Shown here piece by piece: positions 23,271 to 23,880 of a stretch of 23,880 nucleotides of DNA. Position 1 is the first letter of the stretch; the number at the start of each line of letters is the position of its first letter. The stretch spans positions 1-23,880 of the forward strand of contig NZ_CAMLDX010000050.1 in the NCBI RefSeq assembly GCF_946478885.1, given 5' to 3'. The notes beneath the pieces were generated by a model that saw only the letters and a program-made list of their open reading frames with translations, was not told the origin of the DNA and ran no database searches. Position numbers and translations under genes: made by a program. The DNA comes from an uncultured Bacillus sp. (GTDB lineage Bacteria; Bacillota; Bacilli; Bacillales_B; DSM-18226).

Positions 23271-23786
23271 TCAGTTCTTAACAAACTCTCTAATCATTTG
23301 CCATTCCTGCACTTTTTCTGCAAATGATTTCACATTCTTCCCTGGTACCGGACTGGTAGATGGCAACCTGCGATAAGGTATATTGTGCAATTTCTCCAAC
23401 CCTATTTTCTTTTTAAAAACGTCAAAGGATTTTCCTCCGTTAAATCCGATAAACTGGATATTTGGATATTGCTGTAGCAAACCCGGAATATCATTTGCCT
23501 CCTCCTTTCTAATGTTCACATCAAGACTTCCTTCACGAATACATGTATAAATGACATCCCAAAGGGCAATATGATGGTCTTTTAAAAAGCAAATTTTCTC
23601 TTCATACCCCTCAAATTCTTTAAATTGAAATAGGGCCGCCATAATAGGCCAAAAATGATTTCGATTATTTCCATAGTATTGTTGCTTGCTTAAGGACTGC
23701 ACGCTTGGAATAGAGCCCAGAATTAACACCTGTGAATGTTGATCTACGATAGGTTTTAAAGAAGTGATCGATAAATTTACATTCAA
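23271..23786 (-). CDS. DNA-deoxyinosine/hypoxanthine glycosylase (UDG family 6)
   Basis: A 171-residue DNA repair enzyme of the uracil-DNA-glycosylase superfamily, family 6 type. The signature GSIPS (24-28) followed by YYGNNRNHFW (37-46), and the C-terminal LPSTSP (141-146), match the pattern of DNA-deoxyinosine glycosylases, which remove hypoxanthine formed by adenine deamination. An Asn in the GNNRN stretch is the usual catalytic-site residue of this family. Start choice: GGAGG lies 8 bases before the TTG at 23786. The ATG at 23822 lacks a ribosome binding site and is rejected. It is the second glycosylase-fold gene in the window and is distant in sequence from the one at 18567. Confidence 0.85.
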   Translation of the reverse strand: MNVNLSITSLKPIVDQHSQVLILGSIPSVQSLSKQQYYGNNRNHFWPIMAALFQFKEFEGYEEKICFLKDHHIALWDVIYTCIREGSLDVNIRKEEANDIPGLLQQYPNIQFIGFNGGKSFDVFKKKIGLEKLHNIPYRRLPSTSPVPGKNVKSFAEKVQEWQMIREFVKN

Positions 23787-23880
23787 TTTCAAAACCTCCA
23801 GAACAAAAATACTTTTCTTCATTCATCATAACGTATGTACATCCATTTTCAACTCTGTTACCTGAGGAATTCAGTCAAAT

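Noticed and set aside
1..23880. CRISPR array, tRNA/rRNA, complete insertion sequence, prophage or defence island
   Set aside because: No regularly spaced repeats, RNA-gene signatures, transposase gene, phage structural genes or known defence-gene pairs were seen; the lone recombinase is not enough to call a mobile element.

Overview
The window looks like chromosome of a low-GC, Gram-positive Bacillaceae member (Bacillus, Cytobacillus, Neobacillus or a relative). The signs are strong AGGAGG-type ribosome binding sites, frequent TTG and GTG starts, AT-rich spacers, intrinsic terminators with T-tracts, cre-like catabolite sites, and families typical of Bacillus. These include a split SdaAA/SdaAB serine dehydratase, a YaaH-type transporter, a DUF418 membrane protein and a BcrC-like PAP2 phosphatase. 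No rRNA, tRNA, CRISPR array, complete insertion sequence or prophage module was seen.

Layout. Positions 1-3100 hold small proteins of unknown function, a polytopic membrane protein and a lipoprotein, with a candidate 59-aa ORF overlapping the membrane gene. Positions 3300-8450 form an L-serine use locus: sdaC, sdaAA and sdaAB on the minus strand, and a PAS_6/HTH_22 (YheO/DauR-type) regulator on the plus strand. Between sdaAB and the regulator lie two face-away promoters around a perfect 13-bp inverted repeat, and a decayed membrane-transporter gene that now sits in the sdaAB leader. Positions 8450-14260 hold a structured, probably repeat-derived spacer, a DUF418 protein and a very large (about 1235 aa) membrane protein.

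Positions 14300-16200 carry a REPIN-like inverted repeat pair, a perfect cre site ahead of a 59-aa gene, a small single-span protein and a BcrC-like phosphatase. Positions 16400-19270 carry a YaaH-family transporter, an AcuI/YhdH-type oxidoreductase and a uracil-DNA-glycosylase-fold protein. Positions 19700-22130 are a decay zone: a small membrane protein, an ABC-2 permease pseudogene with frameshifts, a previously uncalled 51-aa gene and a short gene remnant. Positions 22126-23786 hold a tyrosine recombinase with a divergent active site and a second, different DNA glycosylase (family 6, hypoxanthine/deoxyinosine type).

How the genes work together. The serine locus is the only clear pathway. 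SdaC would import serine, SdaAA/SdaAB would deaminate it to pyruvate plus ammonia, and the divergent regulator would sense a small molecule and act at the shared operator. A cre-like site before the regulator start would add carbon catabolite control. The most interesting unexplained features are this divergent operator, the 1235-aa membrane protein, the GTGTC-type palindromic repeats, the hairpin element near 8700, and the recombinase whose promoter is overlapped by direct repeats. I did not find a clear new defence or mobile system.
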